This document shows positions 25,792-35,592 of a stretch of 64,000 nt of DNA, piece by piece (the stretch's first letter is position 1; the number at the start of each line of letters is the position of its first letter). Made by a program: the position numbers and the translations under genes. The notes below the pieces were generated by a model. It was not told where the DNA came from and did no database searches. It saw nothing but the letters and a program-made list of their open reading frames with translations. This stretch comes from Chitinophaga polysaccharea (GTDB taxonomy: Bacteria; Bacteroidota; Bacteroidia; Chitinophagales; Chitinophagaceae): assembly GCF_902150045.1 (NCBI RefSeq), contig NZ_CABFVU010000002.1, positions 1 to 64,000 of the forward strand, given 5' to 3'.

Positions 25792-25814
25792 GCTATTATT
25801 TTAAAGCACACAAT

Positions 25815-25846
25815 AAAAAATCCTGTCCGTTGTGACAGGATTTTTT
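25815..25846 (+). terminator. Terminator of korA
   Basis: A 13-bp stem (25815-25827 with 25834-25846) made of TCCTGTC/GACAGGA plus A-T pairs, ending in six T residues, 24 nt past the korA stop. The A-run on the left side makes it potentially bidirectional. Confidence 0.9.
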
Positions 25847-25920
25847 GTATTTTCCTTGACGGGAAGACATTTACAGCTACTACTTCCTCAGGAAAATATT
25901 GTTAGTTTAAGTCAACTATT

Positions 25921-26508
25921 ATGAATAGTCTTTTAAGGTTTTTGTTTACCACTATCACAGTAGCTGTATTGTATTTGCAGGCAGGTGCCCAAACCAATAC
26001 TTTCGAAGTGCGTATTGCCAATCATGCTGTAGGAACTATTGAAGCTAACCGCAAACTTACCGGCGCTGCCAAAAGCATCGTTATAAGAACACGGATCCAG
26101 ATAATGCTTTCAAAGATCAACAGCGATATTGTGAACGAATATAATAACAACATACTGACCAATGCCAGGGTATCGCGGGTATCCGGTAAAACCGGTGAAG
26201 ATAAACAGACCATTGTGAGGCGTAACGGTAAAGAATATACGATAATAGTGAACGGGGAAAAATCGGTACTGGATACTGAAATAGAAGAGTGCGTAGCAGA
26301 TCTTTACTTCGCGGAGCCCAGGCAGATAAACCGGGTGTTTTCCGAAACGCTTGGCCGTTTCCTGCCGTTGAAATCACTGGGTGGGGGTGTGTATGAGCTG
26401 ATATTGCCGGAAGGAAAAAAGAATGTGTTCAGGTATGAGAACGGCACCTTAATGTCGGTAGAAGTAAATCATGCACTTGGTAAAGCCATGTTTGTAAAAA
26501 TAAGCTGA
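25921..26508 (+). CDS. Secreted protein of unknown function (DUF6134-like)
   Basis: A 195-residue protein with a signal peptide (cleavage after LQAGAQ, about residue 24). The mature part is a series of beta strands with FEVRIANHAVGTIEANRKL near the start and a YELILPEGKKNVFRYENGTL segment near the end. This resembles a class of Bacteroidota secreted proteins annotated DUF6134, but I assign the family by general pattern only. There are no catalytic motifs. It has its own transcript (terminator 5', convergent gene 3'). Confidence 0.6.
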   Translation: MNSLLRFLFTTITVAVLYLQAGAQTNTFEVRIANHAVGTIEANRKLTGAAKSIVIRTRIQIMLSKINSDIVNEYNNNILTNARVSRVSGKTGEDKQTIVRRNGKEYTIIVNGEKSVLDTEIEECVADLYFAEPRQINRVFSETLGRFLPLKSLGGGVYELILPEGKKNVFRYENGTLMSVEVNHALGKAMFVKIS

Positions 26509-26563
26509 GAAGGAGATGATTATCCTGGCAGATGTACCGGAACAATCACCTCCATCTTATTAA

Positions 26564-27754
26564 TTACAATACCTGTTCAATGATCTGCCCGCTCGCTTTA
26601 TCTTTCAGGATCAGTTTCTTTGCCCCGAAATGCGTCATCTCTTCTTTGACCAGGTAATATTGATCGTTGTAGTCGGTTAAGGTTTTTGCTTTGGTAAGCC
26701 CTTCCTGTCCGCGCCATATTTCCAGTTGTACCGGTTCCCACTGCTTGGAGGCAGCACTTTTGTAAGCCGCATCCAGGATAGCGTTCACCACATAACCGTC
26801 ATAGAAAGTTTCATTGGCTTCCCTGCCGGTCTCCATCGCATCAAACATATTGGTGAACATGTGATTATATCCCAGTTCATTGAGCTCATCACCAACGGGA
26901 AACAGCCAGCCGGAGTTGCTTTCTGCTTTCTCGGCTACATAATCAGCGCCTTTGCCGGTAGTAAACATATCAAAGCCGGTACGTAAAAAGCTGTTGAGCC
27001 AGATGGTGCCTTCTGTTCCCATTACTTCATCGCGCAGATCGAGGCCGCCGCGGAAAGTCCAGCTCACTTCAAACTGGCCGATAGCGCCGTTTTCATATTT
27101 CACCAGGCCAATGGCATGATCTTCGGCATCGATGGGTTTTACCTGTGTATCTGCCCAGCACATCACTTCTACCGGTTTAATATCTTTCCCGATAAAGTTG
27201 CGGCCTATTTCCACGCAGTGGCAGCCCAGGTCAAGGATACAACCACCACCGGCCTGTTCTTTATCCCAAAACCATTCGCTGTGCGGGCCGGGATGCGTTT
27301 CCCTCGACTTAGCCCAGAGTATCCTTCCCAATGCCCCGTCTTTCACGCTTTGCAGTGCTTTAAGGAACTTAGGAGTGTACACGAGGTCTTCCAGGTATCC
27401 ATGGAAGACACCTGCCTTTTCCACTGCTTCCAGCATCCGTTTTGCTTCCTGGGCATTGCGTCCCAGTGGTTTGGTACAGATCACTGCCTTTTTATGCTTG
27501 CAGCACAGGTCGATGGCTGCTTCGTGCAGGTTATTGGGGAGCGATACACAAACTACATCTACTTCTGCACGGGCAATGGCGGCTTCCATTTCCGTGGTCT
27601 GAAAAGCGACATCATAATCTGCGGCGAATTTTTGTGCGCTTTCTTCCCGGCGGGAATACACGCTTACAATTTTATCGCGGCTGCGTTGTCCCTGCAGGGA
27701 ATCAGCGTAGAACCGCGCAATAAAACCTGAACCAAGCATTGCTATTTTTGCCAT
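26564..27754 (-). CDS. Gfo/Idh/MocA family oxidoreductase
   Basis: A 396-residue NAD(P)-dependent sugar or cyclitol dehydrogenase-type protein. The Rossmann motif is [12 protein letters not shown] (about 8-19). The conserved Lys of the family is in CTKPLGRN (about 93-100), and the candidate catalytic His is in [14 protein letters not shown] (about 176-189). No signal peptide is present, so it is cytoplasmic, unlike many Bacteroidota relatives that carry a Tat signal. The MFS transporter gene lies 20 nt upstream on the same strand, which suggests import and oxidation of one substrate. The substrate is unknown. Confidence 0.88.
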   Translation of the reverse strand: MAKIAMLGSGFIARFYADSLQGQRSRDKIVSVYSRREESAQKFAADYDVAFQTTEMEAAIARAEVDVVCVSLPNNLHEAAIDLCCKHKKAVICTKPLGRNAQEAKRMLEAVEKAGVFHGYLEDLVYTPKFLKALQSVKDGALGRILWAKSRETHPGPHSEWFWDKEQAGGGCILDLGCHCVEIGRNFIGKDIKPVEVMCWADTQVKPIDAEDHAIGLVKYENGAIGQFEVSWTFRGGLDLRDEVMGTEGTIWLNSFLRTGFDMFTTGKGADYVAEKAESNSGWLFPVGDELNELGYNHMFTNMFDAMETGREANETFYDGYVVNAILDAAYKSAASKQWEPVQLEIWRGQEGLTKAKTLTDYNDQYYLVKEEMTHFGAKKLILKDKASGQIIEQVL

Positions 27755-27774
27755 AATAATCGTTTTGCCGATGA

Positions 27775-28992
27775 TTAATGTTTAACAACTGTATTCTTGT
27801 TACTATCTCTGAAAAACAACATAAACAGCACTAATACTGCCGCTGCGATACCTGCGGGGATCAGCCAGATGGTGTGCCAGTTGTGACTGTTTGCGCCGGT
27901 TTTATAAGCATCCACAATAGGCCCGGAAATGATAAAGCCTATCAGCATTCCCACACCATATGTAGCCAGTGTTACAAAGCCCTGGGCAGAGCTCTTGAAT
28001 TCTTCACCGGCAATTTTATCGGTGTAGATCTGCCCGGTTACAAAGAAGAAATCATAGCAGATACCGTGTAAGATGATACCTATAATGAGCATCCAGTAGT
28101 TGGCATCAATATCGCCAAAAGAGAACAGGGTATAACGTACCACCCAGGCGAGCATACCTAATGCCAGCATCTTCTTTACACCTAACCTGGCGAAGAACAA
28201 CGGCATTACCAGCATGAAGAGGAACTCTGACATTTGCCCCATGGATTGCTTGCCGGCAGCTGCGTTCATGCCTATTTCATTGAGGAACGGATTCGTGAAA
28301 TTGTAGTAGAATGCCAGGGGTATACAGATGGCAATGGATGCCAGGAAGAACAGCAGGTAGGAGCGATTTTTCAGCATCCGTATAGCATCGAGGCCCAGGA
28401 TCTCTTTTACCGAGATCTGCGTACCTTTTTTGGCAGGCGGTGTTTTAGGCAGTGTAAAGCTGAACACTCCCAGCAGGAGAGATGCGCCAGCTGCCATTTT
28501 AAAGGTGAGGTCAAGCGAGTTTGTTTTCTCCCACTGTAACCATCCGATGAGCAGGCCGGCAATGATCCAGCCAACAGTGCCGAATACGCGGATAAAAGAA
28601 AACTCTTTACTCGGATCGCTCATCTGCCGGAAGGAGATGGAGTTCACCAATGCCAGTGTAGGCATGTAAAGGATCATGTACACCAGTAATACGGGGTAGA
28701 AACTGTCGTAGCTGGTCATGCCCGAGCAGATCCATAGCAGCGCAGCGCCCACCAGGTGTATCACCCCAAGGATGATCTGTGCCGAAATAAAGCGGTCGGC
28801 AATAATGCCTACAATGAAAGGTGCGATTACTGCCCCGATAGATTGTGTAAGGAAGGCGTATCCCACCTGGGTATCGGTGGCGCCCTGCAGATTTTTTAAT
28901 ACGAAGGTTCCTAATGTCACAAACCATGCGCCCCAGATAAAGAATTCCAGGAACATCATAAAGGATAGTTGTACCCTAACAGCTGATCTCAT
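27775..28992 (-). CDS. MFS transporter, nucleoside:H+ symporter (NupG/XapB) type
   Basis: A 405-residue major facilitator with 12 predicted helices. The opening [20 protein letters not shown] and the [18 protein letters not shown] segment are typical of the nucleoside:proton symporter branch that includes NupG and XapB. Many Bacteroidota members of this branch sit beside sugar-catabolic genes, so the substrate may be a sugar or cyclitol, not a nucleoside. It is the first gene of a pair with the Gfo/Idh/MocA oxidoreductase. Upstream on the same strand lies the DUF2071 remnant. Confidence 0.82.
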   Translation of the reverse strand: MRSAVRVQLSFMMFLEFFIWGAWFVTLGTFVLKNLQGATDTQVGYAFLTQSIGAVIAPFIVGIIADRFISAQIILGVIHLVGAALLWICSGMTSYDSFYPVLLVYMILYMPTLALVNSISFRQMSDPSKEFSFIRVFGTVGWIIAGLLIGWLQWEKTNSLDLTFKMAAGASLLLGVFSFTLPKTPPAKKGTQISVKEILGLDAIRMLKNRSYLLFFLASIAICIPLAFYYNFTNPFLNEIGMNAAAGKQSMGQMSEFLFMLVMPLFFARLGVKKMLALGMLAWVVRYTLFSFGDIDANYWMLIIGIILHGICYDFFFVTGQIYTDKIAGEEFKSSAQGFVTLATYGVGMLIGFIISGPIVDAYKTGANSHNWHTIWLIPAGIAAAVLVLFMLFFRDSNKNTVVKH

Positions 28993-29096
28993 AACGACTA
29001 ATGCTTTATTGATTGAATCTTGATGAACCGCTTAAGATAAGCAAATTTCATAATTGTGAGGTGAAATTCTTGATGGATAATATAAACTCCGGCAGT

Positions 29097-29322
29097 TCAC
29101 AAAGTATTGTGCCTGATCTTTTTACCGGGCATTACAGTAATGCCGGACCCCGCAGCAAGTAGCGCGCTTTTAGGCGTTTGCTGCAGCATGTTCCCAAATG
29201 CGGCGCCGTACAATGTGCGGGTACAGCAATGGTAATCAAAATCCGTCGGCCTGTTTAGCAGGATCTGCTTCAAAGTTGAGCATCAGGAGGTTTCTCCAGG
29301 CTGCAGTGAGGAATGGGCGCAT
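29097..29322 (-). pseudogene. Deletion-derived remnant of a DUF2071 (YqjF-type) gene
   Basis: Starting 1 nt past the nth stop codon, the minus strand reads ATG and MRPFLTAAWRNLLMLNFEADP, the N-terminus typical of DUF2071/YqjF proteins, but meets TGA after 28 codons. In another frame, starting at about the same point, the sequence continues to a stop at 29097 as a family-like C-terminus (DFDY...TLYGAAFGNML...SALLAAGSGITVMPGKK). So the first about 26 and last about 45 codons remain, joined out of frame, and an internal piece of roughly 500 bp is missing. The family assignment is from memory of the motif; the frame break is visible directly. Confidence 0.7.
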
Positions 29323-29323
29323 A

Positions 29324-29971
29324 TTAATTTGCCTTTACCAGTTTTGCATAATATTTACATGCCGGTCTTAGCCCGCATTCGCCACATTTCGGGCTCCGGG
29401 CTACACAAATATAACGGCCATGCAGTATGAGCCAGTGATGGGCGATATGTACTTTTTCTTTCGGAATATTTTTCAGCAGCTGCAGTTCTGTTTGCAGCGG
29501 TGTTTTGGCATTGGTGGTAAGCCCTATCCTCGCGGAAACCCTGAACACATGCGTGTCTACTGCCATATTGGGCTGCTGGTGCACCACTGAGGTGATCACA
29601 TTGGCTGTTTTACGGCCTACTCCCGGGAGCTTTATCAGTTCCGGCACAGTAGCGGGTATTTCCCCGTTAAAATCTTCCACCACCATTTGTGCCATCCCGA
29701 TGAGGTGCTTCGTTTTGTTGTTGGGATAGCTGATGCTGCGGATCAGCGGGAACAGCTCGTCGAATGTGGCGGTGCTGAGGGCGTATACGTCCGGGTATTT
29801 TGCAAAGATGGCAGGAGTGGTCATGTTCACCCGTTTATCGGTGCATTGGGCCGACAGGATAACGGCTACCAGCAGTTGGTATGGATTGTCGTAGATGAGT
29901 TCCGTTTCGGCATTGGGAGCATGTTCCTCAAAGTATTTGAGAACAAATGCATAACGCTCTTTTTGAGTCAT
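29324..29971 (-). CDS. nth: Endonuclease III
   Basis: A base-excision repair glycosylase/AP lyase for oxidised pyrimidines, 215 residues. The helix-hairpin-helix LPGVGRKTANV (about 119-129) contains the catalytic Lys, and the catalytic Asp follows in AVDTHVFRV (about 138-146). The [4Fe-4S] cluster ligands are complete at C189, C196, C199 and C205 (C-x6-C-x2-C-x5-C). A small hypothetical gene lies 39 nt upstream, and the broken DUF2071 gene starts 1 nt downstream, so nth and DUF2071 were once translationally linked. Confidence 0.95.
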   Translation of the reverse strand: MTQKERYAFVLKYFEEHAPNAETELIYDNPYQLLVAVILSAQCTDKRVNMTTPAIFAKYPDVYALSTATFDELFPLIRSISYPNNKTKHLIGMAQMVVEDFNGEIPATVPELIKLPGVGRKTANVITSVVHQQPNMAVDTHVFRVSARIGLTTNAKTPLQTELQLLKNIPKEKVHIAHHWLILHGRYICVARSPKCGECGLRPACKYYAKLVKAN

Positions 29972-30010
29972 GCCATAAAGATAGGAAAAATGGAAAAAGT
30001 AAGGTGGCTG

Positions 30011-30229
30011 TTACTGCTCCTCCATTTTTTGTTTATCGGCTGCGTAGTCGAAAATCAGCTGGAGGGTGGCCACTCTTGGCGCATAGAGTACTGTGTTAAG
30101 GGCTGCTTTGGTGTCGTCAAAGCTGGCTTGTTCTTCCCGGGTAAATGAAAGATCTTCCTGGTGATGTTTAATATCGCTTTTAGTAACAAGACACAGGGTT
30201 GAAAGTACAGAAAGTGTAAAATTACTCAT
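30011..30229 (-). CDS. Small hypothetical protein
   Basis: A 72-residue reading frame with an ATG start and normal codon use. The sequence is acidic in the middle and ends in an amphipathic LQLIFDYAADKQKMEEQ. Short Bacteroidota proteins with a closing pattern like YAPR-x2-TL-x2-I-x-DYA are familiar to me, but I can name no family. It is 39 nt upstream of nth on the same strand, so it is probably co-transcribed. The function is unknown. Confidence 0.55.
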   Translation of the reverse strand: MSNFTLSVLSTLCLVTKSDIKHHQEDLSFTREEQASFDDTKAALNTVLYAPRVATLQLIFDYAADKQKMEEQ

Positions 30230-30339
30230 GCATAATTATTTTAATACTAACAATAGGTTCTCTTTTATAACGGATTTTGCTCGGATTCTATTGTTAATTT
30301 AAGATAAATTTTTAAGATGCACAAGGGTAGTGAGCAGGG

Positions 30340-30651
30340 CTACTGGGCGGGTGCCGGGGTGATAATGAACAGGTCTTCATTATCCTTTTTCATATAGTAT
30401 TTTTCGCGGGCAAATTTCTCCAGTTTTTCGGGGCTGGAGAGCAGTTCCTGCTGTTCCTCCCGGGTTTGTCTGATTTCCCGGATAAAGAATTCCTTCTGGT
30501 TTTCGAGCTTGTTAACCTCTGTCTGGAACTGGTATTGGAGCATGAGGTTGGTTTTGTCCAGGAAGGCTATCCAGATAATAAAGGCAGCAAAAGCTATGAA
30601 GAACTTATTCTTCAGGAGCTTTGGCACTTTTATGGACTTTAATCCGGACAT
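30340..30651 (-). CDS. DivIC/FtsB-family septum formation initiator
   Basis: A 103-residue bitopic membrane protein: short cytoplasmic N-terminus, one transmembrane helix (about 15-31), then a coiled coil (about 40-75) and a short tail with the family-like EKLEKFAREKYYMKKDNEDLFII segment. FtsB/DivIC proteins bridge FtsL and FtsQ/DivIB in the divisome and help trigger septal cell-wall synthesis. It follows eno on the same strand by 87 nt, an order also common in other bacteria. Confidence 0.85.
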   Translation of the reverse strand: MSGLKSIKVPKLLKNKFFIAFAAFIIWIAFLDKTNLMLQYQFQTEVNKLENQKEFFIREIRQTREEQQELLSSPEKLEKFAREKYYMKKDNEDLFIITPAPAQ

Positions 30652-30684
30652 ACAGCAATTTACAAATGATTTTTGGATTTCAGA

Positions 30685-30708
30685 TACCCGGCGCTGATGT
30701 GCCGGGTA
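30685..30708 (-). terminator. Hairpin between eno and divIC
   Basis: A perfect 8-bp stem (TACCCGGC 30685-30692 with GCCGGGTA 30701-30708) lies 30 nt past the eno stop. No T-tract follows, so it may only dampen read-through from the strongly expressed eno gene into divIC. Confidence 0.45.
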
Positions 30709-30738
30709 CCCGAGATCCAGAAATTTTTCCCCTGAGGG

Positions 30739-32052
<1,314 letters not shown>

Positions 32053-32118
32053 CTATTTATTTAGCACCTGGCGTTCGCCGCGGCTGTTAGTCCCTCACCA
32101 CTCCCGGGTTGCTAACGG

Positions 32119-33045
32119 CTACAGTTGTTTGCCTGGGGCTTTTGTCAATTCCCGGAAAATTGTTTCCAGGCTTTGTGAATTGCTCTGCAAAGAAAGGATG
32201 TTCCTGTTATTAATCAAAGCAAATTGTAACAGGTTTTTTCGCACCTCGTCCACCTGGCCGGTAAACAACTGCCAGCTATGGTCTTCCCGGGCTACCACAC
32301 GGGTAATGCCGGGAATTGCCAGCAATTCGGCTTCGGTAATCGGCTCGGCAAAGGTAACCTGTAAATATCCATTACCGCTGCTGTTTTCACGGATTAACGA
32401 TAATTTATCGTCTGCAATGATCTTTCCCTTGTTAATGATGATCACCCGGTCGCACAGGGCTTCCACTTCCTGCATAATATGCGTGGAAAGGATCACGGTT
32501 TTATTGGCGCCAAGTTCTTTGATCAGCTGCCTGATATCGGCCAGCTGGTTGGGATCCAGCCCGGTAGTGGGCTCGTCCAGGATCAATACTTCCGGATCAT
32601 GCAGCAGGGCCTGGGCCAGGCCAACCCTTTGCTTATACCCGTTGGATAATGCCCCGATCTTTTTGTGCTGCTCCGGCTGCAGCCCCGTTTGTTCAATGAC
32701 GGCGGCAATACGCTTTGCGCCGCCTTTTCCCAGCTGGTGCACACCGGCCACAAACTCCAGGAATTCGCGGATATACATATCATAGTACAACGGGTTGGAT
32801 TCCGGCAGATAGCCTACCCTTTTACGCACTTCCAGCGATTGGGACACAATGTCGAAACCACATACACTGGCCTTACCGCTGCTGGGCGGCAAAAAGCCGG
32901 TGATCATTTTCATCGTGGTGGATTTTCCTGCACCGTTGGGGCCCAGGAAACCAGTGATCTCTCCCTTTTTCAACTCAAAGGAAATTGCATCCACTGCCCT
33001 TTGTTCGCCGTATACTTTACTGAGTTCTGATACCTGGATAGACAT
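32119..33045 (-). CDS. gldA: Gliding motility-associated ABC transporter ATP-binding subunit GldA
   Basis: A 308-residue ABC ATPase. It has Walker A GPNGAGKST (about 34-42), signature LSNGYKQR in place of LSGGQ, Walker B VLILDEPTTGLDP and the H-loop STH. The closing segment (about 220-308) with the ETIFRELTK end is typical of GldA, which with GldF and GldG forms an ABC complex needed for gliding in Flavobacterium johnsoniae; gldF and gldG are not in this window. I chose the start at 33045; the frame is open to 33192, but the added residues (NQR repeated) come from the 9-bp repeat in the inverted-repeat arm and are unlikely to be coding. Confidence 0.85.
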   Translation of the reverse strand: MSIQVSELSKVYGEQRAVDAISFELKKGEITGFLGPNGAGKSTTMKMITGFLPPSSGKASVCGFDIVSQSLEVRKRVGYLPESNPLYYDMYIREFLEFVAGVHQLGKGGAKRIAAVIEQTGLQPEQHKKIGALSNGYKQRVGLAQALLHDPEVLILDEPTTGLDPNQLADIRQLIKELGANKTVILSTHIMQEVEALCDRVIIINKGKIIADDKLSLIRENSSGNGYLQVTFAEPITEAELLAIPGITRVVAREDHSWQLFTGQVDEVRKNLLQFALINNRNILSLQSNSQSLETIFRELTKAPGKQL

Positions 33046-33099
33046 GTATGCTGCACGTTTTGCGGGGACTAAAGTACTTAAAAAAGCGCGGATTTTGCC

Positions 33100-33364
33100 G
33101 CGGATTTTGTCTGACTCAGGATTATGATGATTACGCTGATTACGCTGATTACGCTGATTTTGTTTTTTAAATTTTGGGAGATGGATACGCATTTACCAGC
33201 ATGTTTAAAGACCTTTAGCAGGTATGCTTCATACGGGAAGGATTATACGGGAATATATTACCAGCCACTGGCATGAACCTTGTCCAATATCTCTCTAAAA
33301 ACAAAACCAAATGAAAAAATAAAATCAGCGTAATCATCATAATCCTGAGTCAGACAAAATCCGC
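33100..33364. repeat. Long inverted repeat flanking a 160-bp spacer
   Basis: The segment 33100-33141 recurs in reverse complement at 33321-33364 with a 42-bp perfect match, starting at GCGGATTTTGTCTGAC on the left. The left arm has two extra copies of the unit GATTACGCT. The element lies in the 334-bp gap between gldA and the M23 peptidase gene, which are divergent, and otherwise holds no gene. It could be a mobile miniature element or a pair of repeated extragenic sequences. Confidence 0.9.
33129..33155. repeat. Three tandem copies of the 9-mer GATTACGCT
   Basis: Three exact copies (33129-33137, 33138-33146, 33147-33155) within the left arm of the inverted repeat. The right arm has only one copy, so this tract has expanded or contracted. 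Confidence 0.95.
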
Positions 33365-33379
33365 TTACATTTGCATATT

Positions 33380-35068
33380 ATGAAAAGAGTCATTGGTCTA
33401 TTTTGTTTATTACCACAACTACTACAGGCGCAATCTATCCCGGTGAAGGACTATCCGCAAGGCTACTTCAGGAACCCGCTGAGTATACCGATCATACTCG
33501 CCGGTAACTTCGGGGAACTGCGGCCCAATCACTTTCATTCAGGAATGGATATTAAAACGCAGCAAAAGGAAAACCTGCCGGTACATGCCGCAGCAGATGG
33601 TTATGTAAGCCGCATAGGTGTATCGCACACGGGTTTTGGGAACGTACTTTACATTACTCACCCCAATGGATACACGACAGTATATGCGCATCTGAATGCT
33701 TTTTTTCCTGCGCTGCAACAGTATGTGAAGAAACAGCAATACCAGGCGGAAAGCTGGGCCAGTGACCTTACCATCCCCGCCGGCCTGTTTCCCGTGAAGA
33801 AAGGGGACTTTGTAGCATGGAGCGGCAATACAGGCGGATCTGCCGGTCCGCACCTGCACTTTGAGATCAGGAACACCACCACTGAAAAGCCACTGAACCC
33901 GTTGCTTTTTGGATTTGATATTGCAGATACCAAGGCGCCGGATGTATATCGCCTGGCCATATACGACCGCGAAAAAAGTATCTACGAACAAAAGCCACTC
34001 ATCCTGCCCTTAAAGAAAGTGGGCGGCGAATACGTAACCACCCAGCCTGTGGTGAAGGTGAATACTGCGAAGGCCGGCATTGGCCTCAGCGCTATAGACC
34101 GTATGAACACCGGTAATATTTATGGTATTTATGAAGTAACGCTGCTCCAGAATAATGAACCGGATATCGACTTCCAGCTGGATAACATCGGTTATGATGA
34201 AACACGCTACCTGAATGCACATATCGATTATAAAATAAAGAAAGGCGGGGGGCCATACTACCAGCTGGTGTTTTCCCTGCCAGGCAATAAACTGGATATT
34301 TACCACGACCTGAAAGGCGATGGTACCATCCACCTTTCAGATGGGGAAGTGCACCAGGTAAAACTGCTTGTAAAAGATGCGTATGGAAATACATCTACCG
34401 TAAAACTGGCCCTGCAACAGTCGGGCACCAACGATACGCAGAAAGCATGCGCCAATACCATGTACCCTGATTCCCGCAATATTTTTGAAAATAACCAGGT
34501 GGAATTCTACCTGGATGAAACAGCGTTGTACGACCAGGTATGTTTTGACTACCTTGAAACTGCGCCGGCAAGTGCCAAAGCCTATTCCAACATATATCAC
34601 CTGCATAATGCGCTGGTACCGGTACACGACCTGTTCGATGTACGGCTTCGCGCTACCCGGAATGTTCCGGAATACCTGCAGTCGAAAATGGTGATGGTAC
34701 GGGAAGGACAAGGCAGCAGCACTTCTGCCACCACGTTGGAGAATGGCTGGTATAAAGGCACATTCCGTGATTTCGGTAACTTCCACCTGGAAGTGGATAC
34801 GGTAGCTCCAAAGGTAACGCCGCTGGGAGTGAAGCCCGGCGCTGTACTTTCAAAAGCCGCTAAAATATCATTTGCCATGAGCGATGCCAGTGGTATTAAA
34901 AACTACCGTGCAGAGCTGGATGGTAAATGGCTGATGTTTTCGCGCAGGGGTAACGTGCTCACCTATACGTTCGACGAGCATTGCCAGCCGGGTGCGCATG
35001 TATTGGTGATGAAAGTAACTGATATAGCGGGGAATGAAGGCAGCTACAGGTTATCATTCAAACGTTAA
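33380..35068 (+). CDS. M23 family metallopeptidase
   Basis: A 562-residue secreted peptidoglycan endopeptidase of the LytM/M23 type. The signal peptide (1-18, ending LLQAQ) is followed directly by the peptidase domain with intact zinc ligands H53 and D57 (HSGMD) and H160 in H158-L-H160, plus H104 in YAHL, so it is predicted to be active. The remainder (about 190-562) is beta-rich, ending with a segment like SDASGIKNYRAELDGKW, probably one or more Ig-like domains. A TACATTTG box ends 6 nt before the ATG at 33380, which is why I prefer this start to the ATG at 33371. Confidence 0.9.
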   Translation: MKRVIGLFCLLPQLLQAQSIPVKDYPQGYFRNPLSIPIILAGNFGELRPNHFHSGMDIKTQQKENLPVHAAADGYVSRIGVSHTGFGNVLYITHPNGYTTVYAHLNAFFPALQQYVKKQQYQAESWASDLTIPAGLFPVKKGDFVAWSGNTGGSAGPHLHFEIRNTTTEKPLNPLLFGFDIADTKAPDVYRLAIYDREKSIYEQKPLILPLKKVGGEYVTTQPVVKVNTAKAGIGLSAIDRMNTGNIYGIYEVTLLQNNEPDIDFQLDNIGYDETRYLNAHIDYKIKKGGGPYYQLVFSLPGNKLDIYHDLKGDGTIHLSDGEVHQVKLLVKDAYGNTSTVKLALQQSGTNDTQKACANTMYPDSRNIFENNQVEFYLDETALYDQVCFDYLETAPASAKAYSNIYHLHNALVPVHDLFDVRLRATRNVPEYLQSKMVMVREGQGSSTSATTLENGWYKGTFRDFGNFHLEVDTVAPKVTPLGVKPGAVLSKAAKISFAMSDASGIKNYRAELDGKWLMFSRRGNVLTYTFDEHCQPGAHVLVMKVTDIAGNEGSYRLSFKR

Positions 35069-35098
35069 GAGATCATTCAAACAGTTAAAACCATAGAT

Positions 35099-35560
35099 AT
35101 GACAAACTTAAAAGAAGGCGATAAAGCTCCTGTTTTCAAAGGAAAGGATCAGCATGGCAAAACCGTGTCCCTGACTGATTTTAAAGGCAAACGGGTGGTA
35201 TTGTATTTTTATCCGAAAGACATGACGCCAGGATGTACAGCACAGGCCTGTAACCTGCGCGACAACTATGATACCCTGCTGAAAAAAGGATATGCAGTAG
35301 TAGGTGTAAGCACAGACAGTGAACAGAGTCACCAGAAATTTATTGAGAAATACGAACTGCCATTTACCTTACTGGCAGACGAAGACCAGAAGATTGTACA
35401 TCAGTATGGCGTATGGGGAGAAAAGCAGATGATGGGCAGAACCTATGATGGTATTCACCGGACCACTTTCCTTATTGATGAGAAAGGAGTGATTGCGCAT
35501 ATCATCAAAAAGCCTGACACAAAGAATCATACGGAAGAGATCCTGGAATTGTGGAAGTAG
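35099..35560 (+). CDS. bcp: Thioredoxin-dependent thiol peroxidase (Bcp/PrxQ)
   Basis: A 153-residue peroxiredoxin of the Bcp/PrxQ group, which reduces hydroperoxides with electrons from thioredoxin. The peroxidatic Cys46 in DMTPGCTAQAC and the resolving Cys51 five residues later are both present, so it is of the atypical 2-Cys type. The gene starts 30 nt after the M23 peptidase stop and probably shares its transcript. Downstream it converges with gldJ. Confidence 0.95.
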   Translation: MTNLKEGDKAPVFKGKDQHGKTVSLTDFKGKRVVLYFYPKDMTPGCTAQACNLRDNYDTLLKKGYAVVGVSTDSEQSHQKFIEKYELPFTLLADEDQKIVHQYGVWGEKQMMGRTYDGIHRTTFLIDEKGVIAHIIKKPDTKNHTEEILELWK

Positions 35561-35590
35561 CGGAGGGATCGCCGAAGGCGATCACTTCCG
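35561..35590. terminator. Hairpin between convergent bcp and gldJ
   Basis: GATCGCC (35567-35573) pairs with GGCGATC (35577-35583), with outer CGGA/TCCG pairs at 35561-35564 and 35587-35590. It fills the 32-bp gap between the two stop codons and could serve both strands. There is no T-tract. Confidence 0.5.
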
Positions 35591-35592
35591 CA

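Noticed and set aside
33046..33192. N-terminal extension of GldA
   Set aside because: The extra residues come from the GATTACGCT repeat inside an inverted-repeat arm, and the ABC domain starts normally at 33045.
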